Source of the DNA: Flavobacteriales bacterium
GTDB taxonomy: Bacteria > Bacteroidota > Bacteroidia > Flavobacteriales_F > PHOS-HE28
Reading direction: 5' to 3'
NCBI GenBank assembly: GCA_016704485.1
Contig: JADJAA010000001.1
Location: 2,509,501 to 2,573,500 of the forward strand
DNA: 64,000 nucleotides
Under the pieces are notes generated by a model. It searched no databases and was not told the origin of the DNA. It saw nothing but the letters and a program-made list of their open reading frames with translations. Position numbers and translations under genes: made by a program. This document shows, piece after piece, positions 1-6,517 of the stretch (position 1 is its first letter; each line of letters begins with the position of its first letter).

Positions 1-2
1 TC

Positions 3-95
3 CTCGAACGAGAAAGCCACAAGGACGGCAAAGTGATGGGAGAGATGACCTTGGAAGAAATGGAAGGCTATTGGCAACGGGCGAAGGGGGAGTGA
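3..95 (+). CDS. mazG: MazG nucleotide pyrophosphohydrolase, C-terminal end (partial)
   Basis: Only the last 30 codons are in the window; the gene starts before base 1 and stops at TGA 93-95. The peptide ends MTLEEMEGYWQRAKGE. This matches the usual C-terminus of MazG, in which an 'MTLEEM..LW..AK' segment follows the last helices of the all-alpha NTP pyrophosphatase domain. MazG hydrolyses (d)NTPs to the monophosphate and pyrophosphate, cleaning the nucleotide pool. It lies on the opposite strand to the cassette array that begins right after it, so the array appears to have accumulated between mazG and the next locus. The call rests on a short tail only. Confidence 0.7.
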   Translation, partial: LERESHKDGKVMGEMTLEEMEGYWQRAKGE

Positions 96-239
96 GCTGT
101 GCCGTGTCCGATCCGTTCCTGTTCCGAGGGTAGGAAATGGTGAATAACGTTCAGGCTATGAGCAGCGCCCTTTGTATGTGGGCCTTATTGCGCGGGCAGG
201 CGTTGCGTGTAGCCATTGTTGCGGTGTCGTTGTTTCTCT
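96..239. repeat. Array terminus: type B cassette tail next to mazG
   Basis: This 144-bp gap between the mazG stop and the first cassette stop shares short stretches with the type B tails at about 1491-1600 and 3431-3500. Read on the minus strand, all three have an ACAACA-type run just after the stop and a CACRCAA-type block further on. It lacks the long conserved hairpin found at other junctions. It probably marks the distal boundary of the array. The resemblance is patchy. Confidence 0.35.
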
Positions 240-671
240 TTATTCCCATTCAAACTTGTTCAGGGTCAGGCTAATGCTTTCCCCGGCAGTCAGTTTATCG
301 AAGGCAGTCTTGTCAAGCGGACCGGTTACCATTTGTCGTGCCTGTTCGATATCCAGACTGTCAGGTTTTCCATGTGTGAGGTCAAGCTTTTCGATGACCC
401 AGAATCCAGTTTCACTTCCCGTGTTTGTTTTCGCAACTATCCATTTATCATCAAAAGCAACTTCGCTCACATTCGCTGGAACCAGTTCGATTCCAGCGTA
501 ACAGCATTTTTCATCAGATGTACAGAGGATTAGGATTGTTTGATTGTAGCCGTCCCCAGCCATAAGACTGTATCCACTACCAAGTTTGTAGTCGCCCCAA
601 GCTTTACAATAGTCCGTGCAAGATGACGCTGACACTAGGACCAGTGCTATGAATAACTGCTTGGCTTTCAT
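240..671 (-). CDS. Cassette gene 8: small putative lipoprotein, unknown function
   Basis: A protein of 143 residues if started at the ATG at 671; the frame is open upstream to a GTG at 692, but the later start leaves a clean lipoprotein signal (MKAKQLFIALVLVSASSC). The cysteine at about residue 18 would be lipidated. The mature part has no motif I recognise. It has several cysteines (CTDYCK, LCTSDEKCCYAG) that could form disulfides. It is the last gene of the cassette array before mazG, and its upstream region is the shared leader/palindrome element. Function unknown. Confidence 0.7.
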   Translation of the reverse strand: MKAKQLFIALVLVSASSCTDYCKAWGDYKLGSGYSLMAGDGYNQTILILCTSDEKCCYAGIELVPANVSEVAFDDKWIVAKTNTGSETGFWVIEKLDLTHGKPDSLDIEQARQMVTGPLDKTAFDKLTAGESISLTLNKFEWE

Positions 672-694
672 CTTGCTTTCACAATGCACCACAA

Positions 695-877
695 CTAGCG
701 GATAAACGTAATACGACTAGTAACAAAGGACGTCAAAGATCTTGACCTGGAAGCCTTTCACAACGGTCCTGCGCTTGCCGCTTGCCGCCTTTCGTGATCT
801 TGTTCCTGAACGAAGTTATCATGTTTCAACGCGGGTTGTCACCGGGACGAGGGCGGTTCGCGGCAAAAGCATGTTGG
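695..877 (-). repeat. Inter-cassette element 1 (leader plus type A hairpin)
   Basis: Full-length copy of the repeat between cassette genes. On the minus strand it starts with a type A tail: inverted arms around CTTGCCGC/GGCGG separated by about 65 nt. It continues with the core GTTGTGAAAGGCTTTC and the leader. In this copy the right half of the leader palindrome is replaced by 'gactag', so the 25-bp palindrome is broken. The tail closes the gene at 890-1396 and the leader precedes the gene ending at 240. Confidence 0.85.
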
Positions 878-889
878 CGGTAGTTCCTT

Positions 890-1396
890 TCAGAATGTGT
901 ATTTTCTATTGAACAATCCGGTTTTATACTCTTCGTGTCCCAAATAATTAAACCCAAGTTCAAGAAACTTGTCGTGTAATGTTTGGAAAGAACAATAGTT
1001 ATACTCGATTAGTTCTATTGGTTCATATTGATTCAAGTATAATATAATCGACTTGCTCTTGAAAATACTGATGCCCCAGTAGATACCGAACTTTATTTCT
1101 GAAGTTGAAAATCCTCTAACTGATTCAAAGTCTATTTTTCTCTGACTACCTATGATTGGCCGAATCAGAAGTACGCTACCGTTTTTGATTTTCAGATGGA
1201 ATGTCTCTCGATGAATTGACCTGATGAAGGATGTGAGAAATATCGGAAATGACATGAACGCGAATACAACGTAGAACCACTCTTTGGTGATTTTGCCGTG
1301 AAACACAAGCGACGCTAAAACAACAAGACTAGCAATGAGGAACAATACAAAGAGAACTCTACCAAGGAATATGAATATGTTGTAATTAACAGACAT
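890..1396 (-). CDS. Cassette gene 7: small membrane protein, two TM helices
   Basis: 168 residues. Two hydrophobic segments at about residues 8-30 and 38-58 (FLGRVLFVLFLIASLVVLAS; WFYVVFAFMSFPIFLTSF) are followed by a basic, beta-rich cytosolic part (HLKIKNGSVLLIRPIIGSQRKIDFESVRGF). The arrangement resembles membrane-anchored PH-like domain proteins, but no family can be named with confidence. The coding region is A+T-rich compared with the genes right of the array, as are the other cassettes. It sits alone between two repeat elements. The gene at 4559-5116 has a similar plan (two TM helices then a beta domain) without clear sequence identity. Confidence 0.7.
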   Translation of the reverse strand: MSVNYNIFIFLGRVLFVLFLIASLVVLASLVFHGKITKEWFYVVFAFMSFPIFLTSFIRSIHRETFHLKIKNGSVLLIRPIIGSQRKIDFESVRGFSTSEIKFGIYWGISIFKSKSIILYLNQYEPIELIEYNYCSFQTLHDKFLELGFNYLGHEEYKTGLFNRKYTF

Positions 1397-1417
1397 GTAT
1401 CTTCCAGTAATTACCGC

Positions 1418-1600
1418 CGACTAGCGGATAAGCGTAATACGACTAGTAACAAAGGACGTCAAAGATCTTGACCTGAAAGCTTTTCACAACGTACTAATCG
1501 ATATGGTCTGTACCGTGGAAAAAGCGGAGCTTTCTCCAGCCCGCTGCGCGCGGGATTTGTGTGGGTATAGTCTATAATCGGGTGTTGTGGTGTCGTTTTT
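1418..1600 (-). repeat. Inter-cassette element 2 (leader plus type B tail)
   Basis: Bases 1418-1490 are the conserved leader (broken palindrome with 'gactag', then the AAAGATCTTGACCTGAAAGC block and TTTTCACAAC). The remainder, about 1491-1600, is unlike type A. It holds two short hairpins (AAAGC-GGA-GCTTT; CCCGC-TGCGC-GCGGG) and resembles the tail at 3431-3500. The leader serves the gene at 890-1396; the type B tail closes the gene at 1602-1973. Confidence 0.8.
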
Positions 1601-1601
1601 T

Positions 1602-1973
1602 TTAGTCAATGTAATAATATCCAATTCGTTCAACCACGATTTTATCTTTTAAGTAGACCTGTCTCAGTCTGTAATGAGTTGAACTAGGTGATTCACTGTA
1701 TTGAAATCCGACTATTTCGTCTCTAGGTTCCCAGCGCACAATTGGTTCACCTAGAATTTCAAGAACTTCTTTTTCGGTCATTCCCTTGTTGATTTTGAGA
1801 AATCCTTTGTCCGTGTATTCATCAGCGAACACTGTATCATGTTTCGGTGACAGATATTCAAATAGCAACCCCCAGTACCCTTCAATCCTCAGATTCGAAG
1901 ACGTGAATTTCAACCCCCAAAGAATCACAACAACTCCGAGAGCTGCCAGTCCTATTTTCTTTATCGCTTGCAT
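1602..1973 (-). CDS. Cassette gene 6: BamE/SmpA-OmlA-like small protein
   Basis: 123 residues with an N-terminal hydrophobic signal anchor (IGLAALGVVVILWGL, about residues 7-21). In the middle lies 'LKINKGMTEKEVLEILGEPI', which matches the motif at the start of the SmpA/OmlA (BamE-like) fold: 'i..GMt..eV..ilG.P'. In BamE proteins this fold scaffolds the outer-membrane assembly complex, but many small envelope proteins share it. A role in BAM is not implied for a solitary cassette gene. There is no lipobox Cys, so it is probably membrane-anchored with a periplasmic domain. Confidence 0.7.
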   Translation of the reverse strand: MQAIKKIGLAALGVVVILWGLKFTSSNLRIEGYWGLLFEYLSPKHDTVFADEYTDKGFLKINKGMTEKEVLEILGEPIVRWEPRDEIVGFQYSESPSSTHYRLRQVYLKDKIVVERIGYYYID

Positions 1974-1993
1974 TTATTTGAATGCACCACAAC

Positions 1994-2180
1994 GGCGGAT
2001 AAACGTAATACGTTTATCCGATATCAAAGAACGGCAAAGATCTTGACCTGAAAGCCTTTCACAACGGTCCTGCGCTTGCCGCATACCGCCTTTCGTGATC
2101 TTGTTCCTGGACGAAATGTGTTCAACCCTTCAACGGGAGTTGGCAACGGGACGATGGCGGTTTGTGGCAAGCATGTTAGC
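1994..2180 (-). repeat. Inter-cassette element 3 (leader plus type A hairpin)
   Basis: Full-length copy. The leader contains the intact 25-bp palindrome at 1996-2020 (12-bp arms CGGATAAACGTA/TACGTTTATCCG around one A). The type A hairpin arms are CTTGCCGCATACCGCC at 2075-2090 and GGCGGTTTGTGGCAAG at 2156-2171, complementary at 14 of 16 positions and 65 nt apart. The element separates the genes at 1602-1973 and 2187-2753. Confidence 0.9.
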
Positions 2181-2186
2181 AGCCGT

Positions 2187-2753
2187 TTATTTATATTCTT
2201 CGAAATGGAAGCTCAGAAAGAACGATAAGGTGTCAGGAACACCCATGGCGTTTCGTTTCTCCCTGAATTCATTGTATGAATAGGTATTGAACGTTTTACA
2301 GTCGTTATCAACGTCAACAATTGACCACCTTGGAAGCACCTTATAGTCAGTAGTGGAGTCTGATTTAATTTCTACATATGGATAGCGAAGATGCCATTTG
2401 CCATACATATTGACAACATCTTGTCTGTAATGAAACAAGAAGTAGGCTATATCAGCCGAGTCCTTGATTTCTCTGAAAAGTATCCGAGTTCCAATCGTAT
2501 CGGTTGGTATTCCATGAGGATACGGATGTGATTGAGCAATGACAAAATTATCGGTCCAGCCAATTTTGGTAATAGTATTGTTGAGCACAGCCCCTGAACT
2601 GCTCTTCTTAAATAGTGCCATCTCTTCCATCCTGAACATTGCGTTGAGACGGAGCCCACCGGGTAGTTCCTTATGATAAACGGATGGATTATCGCCAAAG
2701 TAGCAGCCTTGCAGAAGTAGAATTAGTAAACAGCGAAGGAGAGGGTATTTCAT
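2187..2753 (-). CDS. Cassette gene 5: putative lipoprotein, unknown function
   Basis: 188 residues beginning MKYPLLRCLLILLLQGC, a typical type II signal peptide with a lipobox (LLQGC) and Cys17 as the lipidation site. The mature chain is mixed alpha/beta with no motif I recognise. It includes a segment 'GTRILFREIKDSADIAYFLFHYRQDVVNMYG' region rich in aromatics. One gene per repeat unit, same strand as its neighbours. Function unknown. Confidence 0.7.
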   Translation of the reverse strand: MKYPLLRCLLILLLQGCYFGDNPSVYHKELPGGLRLNAMFRMEEMALFKKSSSGAVLNNTITKIGWTDNFVIAQSHPYPHGIPTDTIGTRILFREIKDSADIAYFLFHYRQDVVNMYGKWHLRYPYVEIKSDSTTDYKVLPRWSIVDVDNDCKTFNTYSYNEFREKRNAMGVPDTLSFFLSFHFEEYK

Positions 2754-2766
2754 TCTTTAATGACGG

Positions 2767-2950
2767 CTAACTAGCGGATAAACATAATACGACTAGATAT
2801 CAAAGAACGTCAAAGATCTTGACCTGAAAGCCTTTCACAAAGGGCCTGCGCATACCGCCTTTCGTGATCTTGTTCCTGGACGAAATGTACAACCCTTCAA
2901 CGGGAGTTAGCAATGGGACGAGGGCGGTTTGCGGCAAGAGCATGTTAGCC
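2767..2950 (-). repeat. Inter-cassette element 4 (leader plus type A hairpin)
   Basis: Full-length copy with the 'gactag' variant, so the palindrome is broken. The core at the type A/leader junction is altered to TTTGTG and part of the left arm is missing ('ggcctgcgcataccgcc'). The right arm GGCGGTTTGCGGCAAG is intact. It separates the genes at 2187-2753 and 2959-3339. Confidence 0.85.
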
Positions 2951-2958
2951 GCTGGCTT

Positions 2959-3339
2959 TTATTTTAATCTTAATTCTATTGTTCGCTTATGGGTGTCAAT
3001 GTCAATCCAATCCAGTGTTTCTTCACTTGGTATGCAGTCAATCAATTCTGTCCCCTTGGCAAAACGTCGAAGGGAGGATTTACCGAAATGAATGGTCATA
3101 TGGTATTCATCCTGTCCAGTCTTTCCAATCCAAGCCTTCGTTACAATTTTACGAGTATCATTCACGCATTTTTGCGTCAACTGCGTATCCATTGCTGGAA
3201 ACCATGATACACCATCACACCAAAATCCTTTCAGGTCTGGTCGATTTGAGTTGGCAAAAGTTTGACCTAAGTGATATTCCAGCTGAGTGCAGAATTCCTC
3301 ATTAAATGGCGAATCTCTATTTGACTCGATCTCTGGCAT
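2959..3339 (-). CDS. Cassette gene 4: small soluble protein, unknown function
   Basis: 126 residues with no signal peptide or TM helix, so probably cytosolic; it is the only cassette product without an obvious envelope signal. Visible features are 'WCDGVSWFP', 'KAWIGKTGQDEYHMTIHFG' and a C-terminal 'IDIDTHKRTIELRLK' strand-like tail. I do not recognise a family. Small cytosolic proteins of this kind in variable arrays are sometimes immunity or regulatory proteins, but nothing here shows that. Confidence 0.65.
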   Translation of the reverse strand: MPEIESNRDSPFNEEFCTQLEYHLGQTFANSNRPDLKGFWCDGVSWFPAMDTQLTQKCVNDTRKIVTKAWIGKTGQDEYHMTIHFGKSSLRRFAKGTELIDCIPSEETLDWIDIDTHKRTIELRLK

Positions 3340-3351
3340 TCTTGCTTGTAG

Positions 3352-3500
3352 CTAACTAGCGGATAAACGTAATACGTTTATCCGATATCATAGGACGGCA
3401 AAGATCTTGACCTGAAAGCCTTTCACAACGTTAAAGCTATCAAACTAAGCTTGGCATTGCGGGTGGATTTGCGTGGCTTTGTTTTATAGGTAATGTTGTA
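3352..3500 (-). repeat. Inter-cassette element 5 (leader plus type B tail)
   Basis: The leader at 3352-3430 has the intact 25-bp palindrome (3360-3384) and the AAAGATCTTGACCTGAAAGC block. After the CACAAC core comes a type B tail of about 65 bp related to 1491-1600 (minus-strand CCACGCAAATCC, compare CCACACAAATCC). The leader serves the gene at 2959-3339; the tail closes 3506-4354. Confidence 0.85.
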
Positions 3501-3505
3501 GTGAG

Positions 3506-4354
3506 TTATTTCATTTCTCTAGCAATACACCTGAATCCAACTTCTGGCGAGCTGACTGCATATTCCATAGTGCCTCTGGCCAAACAATCTGACGCAGTGC
3601 TTTTATATGAACCGCCTACCGCCAAGCCATTAGTATTTAACATTTCAGCTGCATTTCCATACATATCCCAAAGGCCGTTGTGACAGTGCTCCAGATTAGT
3701 AGAATATTCTTTCCAATAACTGAGCGAATTGGTTCCGTAGTTGAACGTTCTTTCACCCAGTTTGTTAATGCTATCAATGTCAAAAGTTAGTGCATCATAA
3801 ATGGATCTTGAAATAAGCCCGAATTCAAGTCTTCCAGATGACTCTTCGTAACGCAGGTTATCTACTTGCGTCCGCCATGCACAGAAGTCCTTTGCTTGTT
3901 GGAAAGTGATTCCCGTAATCGGGCTGTTCAAGATCTGAGCAGTACTATCACTGAAGTAAGCTCTGTTAAGAACCAGATTCGTGTTGCTGGAGGATCCCGC
4001 ACCAGAGGCAATTCCTTGTTCATTATGTAGGTCCAACAGGTTCAGTAAAAGAGTGTAGTAGGGATATGAGGGTGCTGGTAGAAAGGTTTCATCCAATGGG
4101 GTTCGTATGATCAGCTCAAGCTCTTCTTCAGAATGCTCCTTTCGATTTATGAAGGAGCCAATTCGTTGTGGATCGGAGTTTTGCATGAATTCAATCCATT
4201 CCGCGAGTCGCACCTCCGTTTGATCAACTTGAATCGAATCACCAAACGATAGCATTCCATAACGTTCTATGGATGGGTGAGGGCCAGCTCCCAAGTTGAC
4301 TGACACGCAGCCAGTAGCTATCAAAATAATAAGGAATGCGATGTACTTCATCAA
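3506..4354 (-). CDS. Cassette gene 3: SUMF1/formylglycine-enzyme-fold lipoprotein
   Basis: 282 residues (281 if started at the second Met). Signal peptide MMKYIAFLIILIATGC with lipobox ATGC. Residues of about 38-280 follow the SUMF1/FGE-sulfatase (C-type-lectin-like) layout: 'DQTEVRLAEWIEFM' at the start, 'PITGITFQQAKDFCAWR' in the middle, then 'GLWDMYGNAAEML', 'AVGGSY' and the terminal 'GFRCIAR'. Bacteroidota use this fold for GldJ/GldK-type gliding lipoproteins and many surface proteins as well as for true formylglycine-generating enzymes. I cannot identify the paired catalytic cysteines of an FGE, so a structural or surface role is more likely. It is the largest gene in the array. Confidence 0.75.
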   Translation of the reverse strand: MMKYIAFLIILIATGCVSVNLGAGPHPSIERYGMLSFGDSIQVDQTEVRLAEWIEFMQNSDPQRIGSFINRKEHSEEELELIIRTPLDETFLPAPSYPYYTLLLNLLDLHNEQGIASGAGSSSNTNLVLNRAYFSDSTAQILNSPITGITFQQAKDFCAWRTQVDNLRYEESSGRLEFGLISRSIYDALTFDIDSINKLGERTFNYGTNSLSYWKEYSTNLEHCHNGLWDMYGNAAEMLNTNGLAVGGSYKSTASDCLARGTMEYAVSSPEVGFRCIAREMK

Positions 4355-4362
4355 TTCACTAC

Positions 4363-4552
4363 AACTAGCGGTTAAACGTAATACGTTTATCCAATATCAA
4401 AGGCCATCAAAGATCTTGACCTGAAAGCCTTTCACAACGGTCCTGCGCTTGCCGCATACCGCCTTTCGTGATCTTGTTCCTGGACGAAGTGTTTAACCCT
4501 TCAACGGGAGTTGGCAACGGGACGAGGGCGGTTTACGGTGAGAGCATGTTAC
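4363..4552 (-). repeat. Inter-cassette element 6 (leader plus type A hairpin)
   Basis: Full-length copy. The palindrome at 4369-4393 is slightly decayed (CGGTTAAAC... and ...TATCCAA). The left arm CTTGCCGCATACCGCC is intact; the right arm is GGCGGTTTACGGTGAGAG. It separates the genes at 3506-4354 and 4559-5116. Confidence 0.9.
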
Positions 4553-4558
4553 CAGGCG

Positions 4559-5116
4559 TTAAGTTTTAAATCTATCCCTTATTCCCAATGCGTGATACCA
4601 TTTGACCTGCTTTTGTTTGATGCGATTTTGGTCAAGACCAGCGCTTTTGAAGATGGTTAGAATCTCTGACCTGGTTTGCAGCAAATACCGCAGATCGTAG
4701 CGTTCCACCAAAACTAGGGATTGTCGTGATTTTACTCTTGGACTGGGAAGTGGCTTTTTAAGCTCTAGTTCATAAAACTGTAATTCGCCTGAGCCTAATC
4801 CTATCGTGTTCACAGTTAAACCGGCTATGTTCTGAATGTCAATGATCTCGCCATTCGCCCGATGTAGCTTTTCACCCGTTAGGTAAAGGGTATCAGGGAT
4901 AGTGAATAAGCTATATACTGGACGCATGCCGATCGGTAGAGTAATTGCGAAGCTCAACAGCACTGCTGACTTCAATACATCATGCTGCGGTGCGACAAAC
5001 AAATGCATGACTCCAACGAATACCGCTGATCCAATCGCAGACCAGATGAAGGTATATGCGAAGTCTTTGACCCAGTTATATGAAATGCGCTTTCTAATGG
5101 ATGGGGACTTTTTCAA
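4559..5116 (-). CDS. Cassette gene 2: membrane protein, two TM helices plus PH-like region
   Basis: 185 residues. A basic N-terminus (MKKSPSIRKRISYNW) precedes two hydrophobic helices at about residues 20-42 and 48-68. A beta-rich cytosolic part follows ('DTLYLTGEKLHRANGEIIDIQNIAGLTV'), ending in a basic tail. This plan resembles bacterial PH-like membrane proteins; the family assignment is tentative. It has the same overall architecture as the cassette protein at 890-1396. Solitary gene between repeats; function unknown. Confidence 0.7.
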   Translation of the reverse strand: MKKSPSIRKRISYNWVKDFAYTFIWSAIGSAVFVGVMHLFVAPQHDVLKSAVLLSFAITLPIGMRPVYSLFTIPDTLYLTGEKLHRANGEIIDIQNIAGLTVNTIGLGSGELQFYELELKKPLPSPRVKSRQSLVLVERYDLRYLLQTRSEILTIFKSAGLDQNRIKQKQVKWYHALGIRDRFKT

Positions 5117-5125
5117 ATGCTTGCC

Positions 5126-5307
5126 AACTAGCGGATAAACGTAATCCCTTTTCCGATATCAAAGGACGTCAAAGATCTTGACCTGAAAGTCTTTCACAAC
5201 GGTCCTGCGCTTGCCGCCTTTCGTGATCTTGTTCCTGAACGAAGTTATCATGTTTCAACGCGGGTTGTCACCGGGACGAGGGCGGTTCGCGGCAAGAGCA
5301 TATTGGG
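5126..5307 (-). repeat. Inter-cassette element 7 (leader plus type A hairpin)
   Basis: Full-length copy. The palindrome is degenerate (GTAATCCCTTTTCCG). The tail follows the same sub-type as element 1 ('gaacgaagttatcatgtttc', 'gcgggttgtcaccggg'), so elements 1 and 7 are closer to each other than to 3, 4 and 6. It separates the genes at 4559-5116 and 5342-6040. Confidence 0.9.
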
Positions 5308-5341
5308 GGCTGGCATGTTTATCGACCGTACAATGAATGGG

Positions 5342-6040
5342 TCAGATTCTAAGCTTTCCGGCTCCATGAAGATCAATGTCTTTTGATTTCATGATATTCT
5401 TGAATGTCGTTGCGTCCGTAATAATGAAGACATATGAATCGCCTCCTAGGTCGAAGAAAAGCAATTGATGGTTTAATTGTTTCAGGTCCTTCTCAAGCGC
5501 CTTGAATAGACGGATGATGAATTTTCCATCTCTTGTTTCTCTGCCTAAATACTGCTCCCTTAGTTCGACTGTGTTAGGCCATCTAAGTGTGTCAACTTTT
5601 GAGTTGATGAATTCTTCAATCTCACCTTCATTCTCCTCGCCTCTCCAGTCTATAACCAGCGATAGACCCTTATTGTCTGCAAAGGCTGCCAAGGCATCTA
5701 TTGGTCTAAACTTCCTTGTCTGATTGTTCAGGTAATAGGTGTAATAGGCTTCGAATTCAGCTTTGTATTGCGAGAATATGATTTTGCCTATGTCAAAGTA
5801 GTGATGGATTTTAGTCTTCAGATTTTTCTTGTTTCTGTACCCTATAATGAATAGATTGATTAGCGCAGCAAGGATCAAAAGAATCAAAAAGGTCCATATG
5901 ATATTTTCATCGAGCTTATCACTTAGCATTGCTGTTATGAAACCAACTCCAAGGACAAGACCAATGAATAAAACTAGGCCTATGATTCCAAGAAGTACGT
6001 ATCGCCATGTTTTGGTTCTCATCTCCAGTTTATTCGTCAT
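5342..6040 (-). CDS. Cassette gene 1: membrane protein with C-terminal soluble domain
   Basis: 232 residues. Two hydrophobic helices at about residues 13-36 (YVLLGIIGLVLFIGLVLGVG) and 46-66 are followed by a roughly 160-residue mixed alpha/beta domain. That domain has 'LSLVIDWRGEENEGEIEEFI' and ends 'LLFFDLGGDSYVFIITDATTF'. No family recognised. It is the promoter-proximal (first transcribed) gene of the array if the array is read as one unit, but its own leader element at 6063-6142 suggests independent expression. Confidence 0.7.
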   Translation of the reverse strand: MTNKLEMRTKTWRYVLLGIIGLVLFIGLVLGVGFITAMLSDKLDENIIWTFLILLILAALINLFIIGYRNKKNLKTKIHHYFDIGKIIFSQYKAEFEAYYTYYLNNQTRKFRPIDALAAFADNKGLSLVIDWRGEENEGEIEEFINSKVDTLRWPNTVELREQYLGRETRDGKFIIRLFKALEKDLKQLNHQLLFFDLGGDSYVFIITDATTFKNIMKSKDIDLHGAGKLRI

Positions 6041-6062
6041 CAGTGCCCCTTTCTGAGCTTGC

Positions 6063-6142
6063 CGCTAACTATCGGATAAACGTAATACGTTTATCCGATA
6101 TCAAAGAACGGCAAAGATCTTGACCTGAAAGCCTTTTACAAC
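6063..6142 (-). repeat. Terminal leader element 8 with the best palindrome
   Basis: Leader-only copy at the right end of the array. It holds the longest perfect palindrome, 6070-6100: two 15-bp arms (TATCGGATAAACGTA / TACGTTTATCCGATA) around a single A. Next to it on the minus strand are the near-palindrome GTCAAGATCTTTG and TAAAAGGCTTTCA (TGAAAGGCTTTCA in most other copies). After the ACAAC core at about 6138-6142 the repeat stops, so this is the boundary of the array. Confidence 0.9.
6077..6106 (-). promoter_or_regulatory. Candidate cassette promoter overlapping the palindrome
   Basis: Read on the minus strand, the leader shows TTTG, 17 nt, then TACGTTTA. This fits the Bacteroidota sigma-A pattern (-33 TTG, -7 TAnnTTTG) with one mismatch and a short spacer. 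The -7-like box lies inside one arm of the palindrome, so a dimeric regulator binding the palindrome would cover the promoter. The same arrangement recurs in the intact leaders at 1994 and 3352 and in altered form elsewhere. Sequence match only. Confidence 0.4.
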
Positions 6143-6161
6143 TGCTACCTATAGAACACCA

Positions 6162-6187
6162 AAAGCCCCCGGAACTCCGAGGGCTTT
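6162..6187 (-). terminator. Rho-independent terminator after the fnIII remnant
   Basis: AAAGCCCCCGGA (6162-6173) pairs with TCCGAGGGCTTT (6176-6187) with one mismatch and a two-base loop; TTTTGG follows on the minus strand. It lies 33 bp downstream of the remnant gene stop at 6220 and insulates the cassette array from that side. Confidence 0.7.
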
Positions 6188-6219
6188 GGTAGTGGAAAAG
6201 GGATGCTAACGCGCTTGGC

Positions 6220-6440
6220 TTATGCAGCTTTTGCGGTTACGGCATCGCATACTGGTCCTACGCCTACCACACCTACTGCGGCTGCGCGGAACGCGTATTT
6301 CTTATCCGTAATAAGGCCCATCACCGTTAGGCGGGCCTTGCTGGTCATGCCATACGTCGCCAGCGGATCAAGTTGCGTCATCCGTGAAGAGATCCGCCCA
6401 AGGACGTGGATATCGACCTGATAACTCCACCGGTGCGTAC
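6220..6440 (-). pseudogene. Remnant of a fibronectin type III domain protein (C-terminal end)
   Basis: The minus-strand frame ends 'ARLTVMGLITDKKYAFRAAAVG...GPVCDAVTAKAA' before a TAA. This is the strand E-F-G signature of fibronectin III domains ('T..GL..g..Y.FRV.AVg..G.gp.sd'). Upstream the frame continues antisense into the T9SS gene starting at 6518, where similarity is lost and no fnIII N-half or plausible start is seen. The native terminator is still present (6162-6187). I read it as a decayed 5'-truncated copy of the small fnIII proteins common in this phylum. The upstream limit is approximate. Confidence 0.55.
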
Positions 6441-6517
6441 TGCGAACCCCGGTCAAAAAACCCGACCTTTGTTGCATAAAATCCACTGGCTCAAGAATGT
6501 TGCGTTTTTCAATTGGT

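Noticed and set aside
172..533. Plus-strand reading frames of about 105 residues opposite the last cassette gene
   Set aside because: They lie antisense to a gene with a clear lipoprotein signal, overlap each other in two frames and have no recognisable features.
3506..4354. Active formylglycine-generating enzyme with a sulfatase partner
   Set aside because: The SUMF1 fold is clear but the catalytic cysteine pair is not seen, and no sulfatase gene is nearby.
695..6142. CRISPR array or prophage remnant in the cassette region
   Set aside because: The repeats are 80-190 bp and the spacers are full genes with starts and stops on one strand. There are no short uniform spacers, cas genes, or phage structural or integrase genes.
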